Shown piece after piece: positions 27,609 through 36,593 of a stretch of 64,000 nucleotides of DNA; within the stretch, counting starts at the first letter, position 1; every line of letters starts with the position of its first letter. The notes under the pieces were generated by a model that did not search any database, had not been told where the DNA came from, and worked only from the letters and a program-made list of their open reading frames with translations. The translations under genes were made by a program, and so were the position numbers. The stretch comes from Pseudomonas yangonensis (GTDB lineage: Bacteria; Pseudomonadota; Gammaproteobacteria; Pseudomonadales; Pseudomonadaceae), in contig NZ_BLJU01000003.1 in assembly GCF_009932725.1 (NCBI RefSeq), positions 186,001-250,000 on the forward strand. The letters run 5' to 3'.

Positions 27609-28664
27609 TTACCGGCCTTGAACCAGACCACTGGAAACGAGCGTCGTGCGGCTGTTCGCCAGATCGGATGTTTTACAAGCGGTCGCAGAAGCGCTCCGCA
27701 GGCGATAGTTGATCAGCACCATCGTCAGCAGCAGCGCAGCGCCGCCAGCGTTATGCGCCACCGCCACCAGCAACGGCAGGTGGAAGATGACGTTGCTGAT
27801 CCCCAGGCTGACCTGCACGGCCAGCGCCAGCAGCAGCAGGCCGGCCAGGCGCGACAGCCCGGCCATGAGCAGTCGCCAGGCCAGCACCAGCAGCGCCAGC
27901 GTCACCAGCAGCGCGCCTATGCGATGGCTCATGTGAATGGCGGTGCGGGCATCGCTGTCGAGCTGCCCACCCAGGTAATTGGGACCGATATGCTGGGTCA
28001 GGTGAAAACCCTTGCCGAAGTCCATCGCCGGCCACCATTCGCCATGGCAGGTGGGCAGGTCGACACAGGCGACCGCGGCATAGTTGGAGCTGACCCAGCC
28101 GCCGAGCGCGATCTGCCCTATCACCAGTAGCAGGCATGCCGCCGCCAGGGCACGCAGGCGCCCCGACAATTGCAGCGGAGCGAAGCGCCCGGACAGGCGC
28201 AATGTGAGCAAGGTCAGCAGGCTGAGAGTGGCGAAGCCGCCGAGCAGGTGGGCGGTGACCACCTGCGGCCACAGCTGCAGGGTGACCGTCCACATGCCGA
28301 AGGCGCCCTGCAGGATCACCAGCGCCAGGATCGCCAGCGGCAGTTTGACAGGTTGCGCAGGCTCCTCACGACGGCGCACGGCCTGGATGGCGATGATCAG
28401 GATCACCAGCCCGAGCGCGCCTGCGAAGTAGCGGTGGATCATCTCGTACCAGCCCTTGGCGACCTCCACCGGTGCCTCGGGGAAGCGCGCTTCGGCGATG
28501 GCCTGCTTGTGCTCGCTCATCGGCACGCCGAGAAAACCGTAGCAACCCGGCCAGTCCGGACAGCCCAGGCCAGCGTGTGTCAGGCGGGTGTAGGCACCTA
28601 ACAGCACCACCCCCACGGTCAGGAGGGTCGCGAACAACGCTAGGCGATAACCGGGTTTGTGCAT
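27609..28664 (-). CDS. ctaA: Heme A synthase (CtaA/COX15)
   Basis: The enzyme oxidises a methyl group of heme O to give heme A for the aa3 oxidase. The 351-residue protein has eight membrane helices. Conserved His residues lie in [34 protein letters not shown] and MSHRIGA. The CPDWPGC pair of cysteines after helix I is the type seen in many bacterial enzymes. It is in the middle of the assembly operon. GGAG precedes the ATG. Confidence 0.94.
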   Translation of the reverse strand: MHKPGYRLALFATLLTVGVVLLGAYTRLTHAGLGCPDWPGCYGFLGVPMSEHKQAIAEARFPEAPVEVAKGWYEMIHRYFAGALGLVILIIAIQAVRRREEPAQPVKLPLAILALVILQGAFGMWTVTLQLWPQVVTAHLLGGFATLSLLTLLTLRLSGRFAPLQLSGRLRALAAACLLLVIGQIALGGWVSSNYAAVACVDLPTCHGEWWPAMDFGKGFHLTQHIGPNYLGGQLDSDARTAIHMSHRIGALLVTLALLVLAWRLLMAGLSRLAGLLLLALAVQVSLGISNVIFHLPLLVAVAHNAGGAALLLTMVLINYRLRSASATACKTSDLANSRTTLVSSGLVQGR

Positions 28665-28719
28665 GTCGACTCCTTGGGCACTGGGCTTGGCGCGCTGTCG
28701 ATATGGACAGGACGAAGCG

Positions 28720-29298
28720 TCAGCCGATCAGGGAAATTTTCAGCAGATAGCGCAGATCATCGAGAATCGCCTTGCCGTTGCTGCCGGCCGGATAACGCAG
28801 CACCAGATTGCCGTGCGGGTCGACCAGCCACAGCTGCGCACCGGGCACCGCCTCGGCGGCCTTGTCGTAGGCCTGCAGATCCAGTTGATAGCGCCCAAGC
28901 TGCGGGTACTCGCGCTTGAGCGTCGCGTCGTAGTCGGCCGGCAGCGGCTCGGCCAGCGCCAGACCATGGCTGGCACGAGAGGTTTCGCGGTTGAGGCCGA
29001 TCTGGATCTGCCGCGCCAGATAAACCAACTGCTGACAGTCCGCCTCGCACGCGCCCGGTGCCGTCACCATAATCTGCCAACCGGGCTCAACCTCACCCTG
29101 CACGCCCAGGTCGGCCAGGGTGCGGCCGTCGCCAATCAGCACACCGTGATAGCTGCGCGTCTCCGGCACCCAGAAGCGCCACTGGTACATGGCACTGGCT
29201 AGTAACATGGGCCCGACGGCAATGGCCAGGATCAACAGCAGCTGCAGGCGCCCACGGCCCTTGCGCGGAGCTTCAGGCATGGCGATGGCTGGGTTCAT
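28720..29298 (-). CDS. Membrane-anchored thioredoxin-fold protein of the oxidase assembly operon
   Basis: The 192-residue protein has one N-terminal helix (about 20-40, LLLILAIAVGPMLLASAM) and a periplasmic domain with CEADCQQLVYLARQ, in which the C-x3-C resembles that of SCO-like proteins. It ends with PHGNLVLRYPAG. Function is unproven; position between SURF1 and ctaA suggests a role in oxidase metal or thiol maturation. A GGGAGG ribosome site sits 6 bases before the ATG at 29298, which decides the start and makes the gene overlap SURF1 by 26 bases. Confidence 0.8.
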   Translation of the reverse strand: MNPAIAMPEAPRKGRGRLQLLLILAIAVGPMLLASAMYQWRFWVPETRSYHGVLIGDGRTLADLGVQGEVEPGWQIMVTAPGACEADCQQLVYLARQIQIGLNRETSRASHGLALAEPLPADYDATLKREYPQLGRYQLDLQAYDKAAEAVPGAQLWLVDPHGNLVLRYPAGSNGKAILDDLRYLLKISLIG

Positions 29299-30004
29299 GA
29301 CGACCCTCCCGTGCGTTGTGAATTCCGAGATAGATGAACAGGCCCAGCAGCGCGGCGGCCAGGGCAAACCATTGCACCGCATAGCCCAGATGCTTGCTCG
29401 GGCCCATGGCCACGATCGGCCAGTCGACGCGATAGCTGGCCGGCCCAGGTTCCAGGCGCGCCTCAAAGGGCAACCCGCCGCGGCCGAGCTGCTGCCACAG
29501 GCTTTCGGCCTCGACCTGAGTGATCAGCCGCGGCCAGCCATCGGTCGCCGCGCCGGAGCGCAGATTCAGACCGCCAGAAGGAGCGACGTAAATCCAGGCC
29601 GTGAGTTGCAGCACGCCATCCGGGGTATCGAATTGCGGCGTTGTACGGCGGTCCGGCCAGGGCAGCCAACCGCGGTTGATCAGTACCCAGAGGCCGCTGG
29701 ACTGGTCATAGAAGGGTTGCAGCAACTCGACCCCAGCGTGGCCATCGCGGACGCGGCTATCGAGCAGAAGACTGTGCTCATCGTCGAAGTGTCCGCGCAG
29801 CTGGACGCGGCGGTAAGCCGGATCACGCACGGGTTCGAGCTGCTCGAGGCTGACCGGCTCGGCCTGGCGCCGCGCCTCGAAACTGGCCAGCAGCTGGCGC
29901 TTCTCATCGCCGCGCTGCAACTGCCAGAAGCCCAGCCAGATCAGGCCCGGCAGCAGCAGGGCGACCAGCAGGCTGGGCAGCCAACCGGGGCGGAAGGCGC
30001 TCAT
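29273..30004 (-). CDS. SURF1-family oxidase assembly protein
   Basis: SURF1 helps insert heme A into subunit I. The 243-residue protein has two membrane helices near its ends (about 8-25 and 212-230) and the family motifs GFWQLQRGDEKRQLL, VLINRGWLP and NLGYA-like GYAVQWFALA. It is first in the minus-strand assembly operon that runs on to ctaA, cyoE and the SCO gene. A DUF2909-type gene lies divergently upstream. Confidence 0.92.
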   Translation of the reverse strand: MSAFRPGWLPSLLVALLLPGLIWLGFWQLQRGDEKRQLLASFEARRQAEPVSLEQLEPVRDPAYRRVQLRGHFDDEHSLLLDSRVRDGHAGVELLQPFYDQSSGLWVLINRGWLPWPDRRTTPQFDTPDGVLQLTAWIYVAPSGGLNLRSGAATDGWPRLITQVEAESLWQQLGRGGLPFEARLEPGPASYRVDWPIVAMGPSKHLGYAVQWFALAAALLGLFIYLGIHNAREGRHEPSHRHA

Positions 30005-30075
30005 TGCACCTTGCCGTTACGATCGGGGTTGCTGGCTATACTGCATCGCATCACTTCAATCCCCCGGAGTCTCGC

Positions 30076-30279
30076 ATGCTCAAGGCCGCGATCATCCTCA
30101 TGCTGCTGGCCACTCTCGCCAGCCTGTTCAGCGGCCTGTTCTTCCTGGTCAAGGACGAAGGCCATGGTTGCCGCGTGGTAGGCGCTCTGACTGTCCGTGT
30201 CGGCCTGACCGCCATCACCGTTGCCCTGATTGCCTGGGGCTTCTACTCAGGGCAACTGGTCTCTCACGTCACCTGGTGA
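30076..30279 (+). CDS. Twin-transmembrane protein (DUF2909 type)
   Basis: The 67-residue protein has two helices (about 3-24 and 41-60) separated by a short polar loop (KDEGHGCRVVGALTVRVG). I associate it with DUF2909, which often sits in oxidase clusters. The ATG at 30076 follows GGAG; the longer frame from 30004 begins in the SURF1 promoter. It is on the opposite strand to its neighbours, converging on subunit III. A role in oxidase biogenesis is only suggested by position. Confidence 0.75.
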   Translation: MLKAAIILMLLATLASLFSGLFFLVKDEGHGCRVVGALTVRVGLTAITVALIAWGFYSGQLVSHVTW

Positions 30280-30286
30280 CACTGCC

Positions 30287-31183
30287 CTACAAGACGTAAA
30301 CGAAGATGAACAGGCCGAGCCAGACCACGTCGACGAAGTGCCAATACCAGGCGGCCGCCTCGAACCCGAAGTGCTGATCGGGATCGAAATGTCCGCGCAT
30401 GATGCGTACCAGCATCACAATCAGAATGATGGTGCCCAGCGTGACGTGCGCCCCGTGAAAGCCGGTGAGCATGAAGAAAGTCGCGCCATAGATACCCGAG
30501 CCAAGCGTCAGACCAAGCTCGGTGTAGGCTTCGATGTATTCCTCGATCTGGAAGAACAGGAACGCCAGGGCCAGTACGATGGTCGCAGCCAGCCAGGCCT
30601 TGAGCGGGCCCCGGTGGTTCTTCTTCAGGGCATGATGGGCGAAGGTGATGGTGAAACTGGAGGACACCAGCAAGATGGTGTTGACCAACGGCAGATGCCA
30701 GGGGTCGATCACCCCGCTCGGTGGCGGGAACAGCTTGGAATCGGGGTTCTGCAGCATTGGCCAGCTGTATTCGAAGCCTTCCCAGAGCATGTTGGCGATG
30801 CCCTTGTCGCCCTCGCCGCCAAGCCAGGGGCCAGACCAGGCGCGGATGTAGAACAGCGCACCGAAGAAGGCGGCGAAGAACATCACCTCGGAGAAGATGA
30901 ACCAGCTCATGCCCCAGCGGAACGAGCGGTCCATCTGCGCGCTGTAGAGACCGGCACGGCTTTCCTTGATGACGTTGCCGAACCAGCCGAACAGCATCCA
31001 GGCCAGAATCAGCCCACCGACGAAGAAGATCATCGGCCCATTCGAGCTTTCCCGGTTGGCCGAGAGGTCGTTGAACCAGGTGCCTATACCGTAGAAGCTC
31101 ACCAGCAGACCGATGCTGGCGACGATGGGCCACTTGCTTTGCGCCGGTACGTAATAGTTTTCGTGACTTTCGTGACTCGACAT
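30287..31183 (-). CDS. coxC: Cytochrome c oxidase subunit III
   Basis: The 298-residue subunit has seven membrane helices and family motifs RWGMSWFIFSEVMFFAAFFGALFY-type (helix III), FQIEEYIEAY and TGFHGAHVTLG, ending HFVDVVWLGLFIFVYV. It contains no metal but stabilises subunit I and proton uptake. The frame continues upstream to 31378, but MSSHESHENYYVP at 31183 has AAGGAG before it and fits the family. It follows ctaG in the coxB-coxA-ctaG-coxC operon. Confidence 0.95.
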   Translation of the reverse strand: MSSHESHENYYVPAQSKWPIVASIGLLVSFYGIGTWFNDLSANRESSNGPMIFFVGGLILAWMLFGWFGNVIKESRAGLYSAQMDRSFRWGMSWFIFSEVMFFAAFFGALFYIRAWSGPWLGGEGDKGIANMLWEGFEYSWPMLQNPDSKLFPPPSGVIDPWHLPLVNTILLVSSSFTITFAHHALKKNHRGPLKAWLAATIVLALAFLFFQIEEYIEAYTELGLTLGSGIYGATFFMLTGFHGAHVTLGTIILIVMLVRIMRGHFDPDQHFGFEAAAWYWHFVDVVWLGLFIFVYVL

Positions 31184-31194
31184 TGTTGTTCTCC

Positions 31195-31761
31195 TTATGG
31201 AGTCGCCCGGGCAAGGGTCGCCTGAGCCACTGGCGCCTTGCGTTCGGTGATATCGAACAGGGTGTAGCCCAGAGTCAGGTGTTTCACGTCCTGAGGCAGG
31301 TCGCGGTCGACGATGAAGCGCACCGGCATCTCGATGCGCTCGCCCGGTTGCAGCACCTGTTGGGTGAAGCAGAAACACTCGGTCTTGTGAAAGAAGGCCG
31401 CCGCCTTCGAAGGCGATACGCTGGGGATCGCCTGCGCAGTCATCGGCTTGTCGCTGGGGTTGTAAGCGACGAACAGCATGTCGCGCGCTTCACCCGGATG
31501 AACCAGGATCTCGTCGGCCTGTGGGCCGAACTCCCAGACCATGCCGGCAGCGTTGGTAGCGAGAAACTGCACGCGCACCTGGCGCTGCTCGTCCACCAAC
31601 TGCTCGCCCTGATAGGCCCCGGCCGTCTTGCCGTTGATGCCGAACACCCGGCACATGGCGTCGTAGAACGGTGGCAGAACGAAGATGCCGAAGCAGAACA
31701 TCACCACCACCACGAGCAGCAGACGGGTAACCAAGCGACGCGTCGCGATGACCTCGCTCAC
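31195..31761 (-). CDS. ctaG: CtaG/COX11 copper insertion protein
   Basis: CtaG delivers copper to the CuB site of subunit I. The 188-residue protein has one N-terminal helix (about 10-33) and a periplasmic immunoglobulin-like domain. The copper-binding pair is in HKTECFCFTQQ, followed by LQPGERIEMPVRF. Translation starts at GTG (31761): a perfect AGGAGG lies 6 bases before it and no ATG occurs until within the helix. It is 10 bases downstream of coxA. Confidence 0.93.
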   Translation of the reverse strand: MSEVIATRRLVTRLLLVVVVMFCFGIFVLPPFYDAMCRVFGINGKTAGAYQGEQLVDEQRQVRVQFLATNAAGMVWEFGPQADEILVHPGEARDMLFVAYNPSDKPMTAQAIPSVSPSKAAAFFHKTECFCFTQQVLQPGERIEMPVRFIVDRDLPQDVKHLTLGYTLFDITERKAPVAQATLARATP

Positions 31762-31771
31762 GGCAGACCTC

Positions 31772-33355
31772 CTATTTCACTTCCGGCGGCGTGCTGAAGG
31801 TGTGATAGGGCGCCGGTGACGGCACCGTCCACTCCAGGCCCTCGGCACCGTCCCAGGGCTTGGCCGGCGCCGGTTTGCCGCCACGGATGCACTTGATGAC
31901 GATGAACAGGAACAGCAGCTGGGTAGCCCCGAACATGAAGGCGCCGATACTGGAAACCATGTTGAAGTTGGCGAACATCATGTTGTAGTCGGGGATACGC
32001 CGCGGCATACCGGCCAGACCGACGAAGTGCATCGGGAAGAACGCCAGGTTCATGCCGATGAAGCTCATCCAGAAATGCAGCTTGGCCAGGGTTTCGTCGT
32101 ACATGTGGCCGGTCCACTTCGGCAGCCAGTAATAGGCCGAGGCGAAGATGCCGAAGATCGCACCCGGCACCAGCACGTAGTGGAAGTGCGCCACCACGAA
32201 GTAGGTGTCGTGATACTGGAAGTCCGACGGTGCAATGGCCAGCATCAACCCGGAGAAGCCACCGATGGTGAAGAGGATGACGAAGGCCACCGAGAACAGC
32301 ATCGGCGCCTCGAAGGTCATCGAGCCCTGCCACATGGTGCTGGCCCAGTTGAACACCTTCACCCCGGTGGGCACGGCGATCAGCATGGTGGCGTACATGA
32401 AGAACAGCTCGCCGGTCAGCGGGATGCCGACGGTGAACATGTGGTGCGCCCAGACGATGAACGACAGGAAAGCGATCGCCGCGGTGGCGTAGACCATCGA
32501 GGTGTAGCCGAACAGCGGCTTGCGCGCGAAGGCCGGGATGATCGAGCTGACCGCACCGAAGGCGGGCAGGATCATGATGTACACCTCGGGGTGGCCGAAG
32601 AACCAGAACACGTGCTGGAACAGCACCGGATCACCACCGCCGGCGGCGTTGAAGAAGCTGGTGCCGAAGTGGATGTCCATCAGCATCATGGTCACGCAAC
32701 CGGCCAGCACCGGCATCACCGCGATCAGCAGGAAGGCGGTGATCAGCCAGGTCCAGACGAACAGCGGCATCTTCATCAGGGTCATGCCGGGGGCACGCAG
32801 GTTGAGGATGGTGGCAACCACGTTGATCGCCCCCATGATCGAACTGATGCCCATCAGGTGAATGGCGAAGATGAAGAAGGTGGTGCTCTCCGGCCCGTAG
32901 GTGGTCGACAGCGGCGCGTAGAAGGTCCAGCCGAAGTTCGGGCCGCCGCCTTCCATGAACAGCGTCGAAACCAGCAGACCGAAGGCCGCCGGCAGCAGCC
33001 AGAAGCTGAAGTTGTTCATCCGCGGCAGCGCCATGTCCGGCGCGCCGATCATCAGCGGGATCATCCAGTTGGCCAGGCCGACGAACGCCGGCATCACCGC
33101 GCCGAAGACCATGATCAGGCCGTGCATGGTGGTCATCTGGTTGAAGAATTCCGGCTGCACGATCTGCAGACCCGGCTGGAACAGCTCGGCACGGATGACC
33201 ATGGCCATCGAGCCGCCCAGCAGGAACATGCAGAAGCTGAACCACAGGTACATCGTGCCGATGTCCTTGTGGTTGGTGGTCAGCACCCAGCGCATCAGGC
33301 CCTTGGCCGGGCCATGGTGGTGGTCAGTATGACCGTGGTCGATCACTGCACTCAT
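31772..33355 (-). CDS. coxA: Cytochrome c oxidase subunit I (aa3 type)
   Basis: The catalytic subunit reduces O2 and pumps protons. It has 527 residues and 12 helices. Low-spin heme ligands are in TTMHGLIMVFGAV (helix II) and HFHYVLVPGA (helix X). The CuB/active-site segment is FWFFGHPEVYIMILPAFG, with the cross-linked His-Tyr pair, and the later His pair is in VWAHHMFTVG. A His-rich N-terminus (DHGHTDHHHG) precedes helix I. The ATG at 33355 is preferred over the longer frame to 33418, which overlaps subunit II. It is 4 bases after coxB. Confidence 0.96.
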   Translation of the reverse strand: MSAVIDHGHTDHHHGPAKGLMRWVLTTNHKDIGTMYLWFSFCMFLLGGSMAMVIRAELFQPGLQIVQPEFFNQMTTMHGLIMVFGAVMPAFVGLANWMIPLMIGAPDMALPRMNNFSFWLLPAAFGLLVSTLFMEGGGPNFGWTFYAPLSTTYGPESTTFFIFAIHLMGISSIMGAINVVATILNLRAPGMTLMKMPLFVWTWLITAFLLIAVMPVLAGCVTMMLMDIHFGTSFFNAAGGGDPVLFQHVFWFFGHPEVYIMILPAFGAVSSIIPAFARKPLFGYTSMVYATAAIAFLSFIVWAHHMFTVGIPLTGELFFMYATMLIAVPTGVKVFNWASTMWQGSMTFEAPMLFSVAFVILFTIGGFSGLMLAIAPSDFQYHDTYFVVAHFHYVLVPGAIFGIFASAYYWLPKWTGHMYDETLAKLHFWMSFIGMNLAFFPMHFVGLAGMPRRIPDYNMMFANFNMVSSIGAFMFGATQLLFLFIVIKCIRGGKPAPAKPWDGAEGLEWTVPSPAPYHTFSTPPEVK

Positions 33356-33359
33356 GTCC

Positions 33360-34484
33360 TTACTCCTGCGCCTTGGAGAAATCGAGAATGTCCTTGGGCG
33401 TGACCATGTCACCGACATTGTTGCCCCAGGCGTTGCGCTCGTAGGTGATGATGGCGGCCAGGTCGACCGGCGACAGCTGCTTGCCGAAGGCGGCCATGGA
33501 GGTGCCCGGCTTGCCGTTGTAGACGATGTCGATGTGCCCCTCGGCCGGCCCGGTTGCGATGGCCGAGCCCTTGAGCGCCGGGAACATCGGCGGCAGGCCT
33601 TCCCCGGTAGGCTGGTGGCAGGCTGCGCAGGAGGTGTTGTAGGCCTTCTCGCCGCGCGCCATCAGCTCTTCCATGGTCCATTCCTTGCTGGTCAGCTCGC
33701 GCTCGGCAGCCGCAGCCTGCTTGCGCTCGGCCAGCCAGGCATCGAAGTCCTCCTTGGACTTGGCCTCGACCACCACGGGCATGAAGCCGTGGTCCTTGCC
33801 GCACAGCTCGGTGCATTGGCCGCGGTAGATGCCCGGTTCTTCGATGCGGGTCCAGGATTCGTTGATGAAGCCGGGAATGGCGTCCTTCTTCACCGCCAGC
33901 GCCGGCACCCACCAGGAATGGATGACGTCGGCAGCGGTGATCAGAAAGCGCACCTTGGTGCCGACCGGCACCACCAGCGGCTCATCGACCTCCAGCAGGT
34001 AGTGCTCGCCCTTGGCTTCGCGGTTGTTGATCTGCGAGCGCGGCGTGGTCAGGTTGCTGAAGAATTCGACGTCCTGGCCAAGATACTTGTAATGCCATTT
34101 CCACTGGTAGCCGGTGATCTGGATGTCCAGTTCGGACTCGGAAGTGTCGTAGATCTCGATCAGCGTCTTGGTCGCCGGGATCGCCATCACCACCAGAATG
34201 GCCAGCGGCACGACGGTCCAGAGAATCTCGACGGTGGTACTTTCGTGGAAGTGCGCGGGCTCCTGGCCGGTGGAGCGGCGGTGCATGATCATCGACCAGA
34301 ACATGGCGCCGAACACCAATATGCCGATCACCACACAGATCCAGAAGATGGTCATGTGCAGGTCGAACACGGAGCGGCTGACGTCGGTTACACCGGGCGT
34401 CATGTTGACCGTCCACTGGGCGTGCGCCGAGCCTAATGCCAGCCACAGCAGGAGGCCCATCCAGACTCGTGGATGTCGCATCAT
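33360..34484 (-). CDS. coxB: Cytochrome c oxidase subunit II with fused cytochrome c domain
   Basis: The 374-residue precursor has a signal peptide, two membrane helices (about 40-60 and 80-102) and a periplasmic cupredoxin domain with the CuA ligands in WVPALAVK and GQCTELCGKDHGFMPV. A C-terminal cytochrome c domain carries heme site CAACH (TSCAACHQPTGEGLPPMFP) and a late Met in TSMAAFG. The enzyme is therefore of caa3-like build: electrons can come straight from a periplasmic cytochrome to the fused heme. It is first in the operon. ATG ATG at 34484/34481 gives two possible starts. Confidence 0.95.
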   Translation of the reverse strand: MMRHPRVWMGLLLWLALGSAHAQWTVNMTPGVTDVSRSVFDLHMTIFWICVVIGILVFGAMFWSMIMHRRSTGQEPAHFHESTTVEILWTVVPLAILVVMAIPATKTLIEIYDTSESELDIQITGYQWKWHYKYLGQDVEFFSNLTTPRSQINNREAKGEHYLLEVDEPLVVPVGTKVRFLITAADVIHSWWVPALAVKKDAIPGFINESWTRIEEPGIYRGQCTELCGKDHGFMPVVVEAKSKEDFDAWLAERKQAAAAERELTSKEWTMEELMARGEKAYNTSCAACHQPTGEGLPPMFPALKGSAIATGPAEGHIDIVYNGKPGTSMAAFGKQLSPVDLAAIITYERNAWGNNVGDMVTPKDILDFSKAQE

Positions 34485-34670
34485 TGCGGGTTCCCCTTGA
34501 TTGTTCTTGTTATCCCGCCGGCTGAGCCTGCGGCTAAGGGATCGACTGCCATTGACCGTGGACTGCGGACTTGCTGTCCGCATACCAGGCTGAACTGCTG
34601 GCTACTGCTGCCGAAACCTTTCCGTGCCTTTAGCCCGTCCGGTTCCATCAGGTACTGCCTTTCGAAATCG

Positions 34671-34698
34671 AGTATAGACGGCGACTTTCAGCCCGCAA
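34671..34698 (-). promoter_or_regulatory. Possible sigma-70 promoter of the cox operon
   Basis: On the minus strand TTGCGG (34698-34693), 16 bases and TATACT (34676-34671) form a moderate promoter. It would give a leader of about 180 nt before coxB. Confidence 0.4.
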
Positions 34699-34761
34699 CG
34701 TGCAACGAGAAATGGCCGATGCCCCGCATGCCTTGTCCTAAACGCCCCGGCTGCTGCGGGA

Positions 34762-34819
34762 TTGACCCCTCCCAGGGCACGTGGTTATAGCGGACTCGCA
34801 TAACTATGAAAAAGTTATG
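34762..34819 (+). promoter_or_regulatory. Promoter-like sequence followed by a perfect inverted repeat
   Basis: TTGACC (34762-34767), 18 bases and TATAGC (34786-34791) predict a start near 34798. CATAACT-N7-AGTTATG (34799-34819) follows at once and could be an operator or a 5' hairpin for the gene at 34891. Confidence 0.4.
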
Positions 34820-34890
34820 ACAATCGCGTCTTAGTCGACTCAACGAGACGGCTAAGGTTCACCTTCATGTCCTGAAAGATAGGAGCAGTC

Positions 34891-35532
34891 ATGAACACCG
34901 CAGCCCTTCGCCAACTGATCGTCCACGCACGTCAGCAAGAAACCACCAGCCATGCACTCGCGCGCCAGCTGCAGGCTCAGCTGGATCGGCTGCATCCTTC
35001 CATCCGCTTGCCCGAGGACGACGCACCGGGGGCGCTGACGGCTTTCGTCATCGCCTATATCGAGGAAGTGCCGGATGTACTCGACGCCGCTGCCGAGGTA
35101 GCGCGCGAAGCGGGAATCGAGGCGGCGGTGAAACCCGTGCTGAAGATAGCCGAGCAGTTCTTTGTGCAACCGCCCGCGCTCATGGAGGGCCATGAAGGTC
35201 TGCAGGGCCTGCTCGACGAAGCCTATCTGGCGCATCGCCTGGTGGAGGAGGTCAACGACCGCTATATCGCCCACCTGGGCCAGCCGTTGATTCCGCTGGA
35301 TACCACCCGCGCCAATCTGATCGCGCATCAGTTGATCGGCGAGCCCTTCGCCAACCAGCTCGACGAAGCCGTGCATCACGCGCTGGCCGGCATGCTCGAT
35401 GACGCCAGCTTCGACCAACCCTCGGTGCAGGCCTACCGCGAGCGCCTGGCCGCACCGGATACCGCATCGGCCTGGCGACGCTGGCCCTGCCTTTCGCAGC
35501 AACTGGGCGTGGAGCTTCAGCTCAAGGGCTGA
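34891..35532 (+). CDS. Conserved hypothetical cytoplasmic protein
   Basis: The 213-residue soluble protein is largely helical (for example RQLIVHARQQETTSHALARQLQAQ and LLDEAYLAHRLVEEVNDR), with no cofactor motif, signal peptide or membrane segment that I can see. A proline-rich turn (FVQPPALMEGHEGLQG) lies at about 91-105. I do not recognise the family. It is divergent from coxB across a 406-bp regulatory region and overlaps the convergent transporter gene by 11 bases at its end. GATAGGAG lies before the ATG. Confidence 0.75.
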   Translation: MNTAALRQLIVHARQQETTSHALARQLQAQLDRLHPSIRLPEDDAPGALTAFVIAYIEEVPDVLDAAAEVAREAGIEAAVKPVLKIAEQFFVQPPALMEGHEGLQGLLDEAYLAHRLVEEVNDRYIAHLGQPLIPLDTTRANLIAHQLIGEPFANQLDEAVHHALAGMLDDASFDQPSVQAYRERLAAPDTASAWRRWPCLSQQLGVELQLKG

Positions 35533-36451
35533 TCGCCAGCAGGATCAGGGTCAAGGTCAGTAGCGAGCCGAGGGTGGAAAACAGAATTGCCCGCGACACC
35601 AGCGCCGCCTGGCGCTGGTAATACTCGGCAAGCATGAACGGCCCGGTGCCGGTAGGCAGCGCGCTTAACAACAACGCGGCGTGTGCCCAGAACGATGGCA
35701 GGTCGAGCAGCACAAAGGCGATGAACCAGGTCATCAACGGCTGCAGCACCAGCTTCAGGGCCACCAGCGGCCAGGCGCCTTCGCTCGGCCCGCTCTGCCG
35801 CTGGGCCAGAAACAAGCCCAGCGAGACCAGCGCACAGGGCACGGTGGCGGCGCCGAGCAGGCGCAGAAATTCGTCCAGCGCCGCCGGCAGTTGCACACCA
35901 CCCAACGCCCAGGCCGCACCGAGCAAAGGTGCCACCACCAGCGGGTTCTTCAACAGCGCCATGACCACCTGAACGATGGCGCCGCCCACGCCCTTGTTGC
36001 TCTGCAGGCCCACCTCGATGCACACCACCGCCAGGCCGAAGAGCACGCAGACCACCAGCAGCGAGGCGATCAGCGCAGGGGCCATGCCATCCTCGCCGAG
36101 CACCAGCACGCACAGCGGAATGCCGATATAGCCGGTATTGGCGTAACCGGCGCTGAGCCCATCGATGCTGGCGTCGACCAGGTTGCCGGTGGTTTTCCAG
36201 CGATACACCAGGGTCACCAGAAACACCGCGAGCATGCCGCCGGTGAAGGCGAGCAGGAAACCGGGCTGCCAGATGTGCGCCCAGTCGGCCTTGGCGGTGA
36301 GGCTGAAGAGCAGCGCCGGCAGCCCCAACCACACCACGAAGCGGTTCATTTCCGACGCGGCAGTCGGCCCCAGACGATTGCTGCGCCGACAGACGAATCC
36401 GACCAGAATCAGGCCGAAGATCGGCAACAGCACATTGAGAACGGTGGACAT
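35522..36451 (-). CDS. AEC-family (auxin efflux carrier-like) transporter
   Basis: The 309-residue membrane protein has about ten helices in two five-helix halves, the layout of the AEC family (malonate, malate or other carboxylate carriers in bacteria). Typical features are LPIFGLILVGFVCRR, FVVWLGLPALLF, GYANTGYIGIPL and PTGTGPFMLAEYY. The substrate is not evident. MSTVLNVLLP at 36451 is preferred; the longer frame adds a charged leader that does not fit. It stands alone. Confidence 0.85.
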   Translation of the reverse strand: MSTVLNVLLPIFGLILVGFVCRRSNRLGPTAASEMNRFVVWLGLPALLFSLTAKADWAHIWQPGFLLAFTGGMLAVFLVTLVYRWKTTGNLVDASIDGLSAGYANTGYIGIPLCVLVLGEDGMAPALIASLLVVCVLFGLAVVCIEVGLQSNKGVGGAIVQVVMALLKNPLVVAPLLGAAWALGGVQLPAALDEFLRLLGAATVPCALVSLGLFLAQRQSGPSEGAWPLVALKLVLQPLMTWFIAFVLLDLPSFWAHAALLLSALPTGTGPFMLAEYYQRQAALVSRAILFSTLGSLLTLTLILLAISP

Positions 36452-36593
36452 CGAACTACGCCTGCGACAGGGGAGGACCGAGCCTAGGGGCGCTGGCCGC
36501 TCAGGGCAAGCCAAAGCCTGTGATTCCATTTCGTCCGCTGGCGTCTAGCACTGACATGCCGGGACGCTCCCCGGCCTACTCGCGAGCCCGAAC

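Larger units (their letters stand above)
34485..34890. other. 406-bp divergent promoter region, no gene
   Basis: No protein frame here looks real. The stretch holds the likely coxB promoter (34671-34698, minus), a plus-strand promoter and inverted repeat (34762-34819), and a small stem TGCGGAC/GTCCGCA (34564-34582). An FNR/Dnr-type TTGAT-N4-ATCAA box was not seen, which fits an oxidase used in air. Confidence 0.6.

Noticed and set aside
32027..33403. 458-aa plus-strand open frame
   Set aside because: It is antisense to coxA and has no recognisable domain.
34485..34890. FNR/Dnr box for the cox operon
   Set aside because: No TTGAT-N4-ATCAA-like dyad was found. TTGACC at 34762 lacks the second half site.
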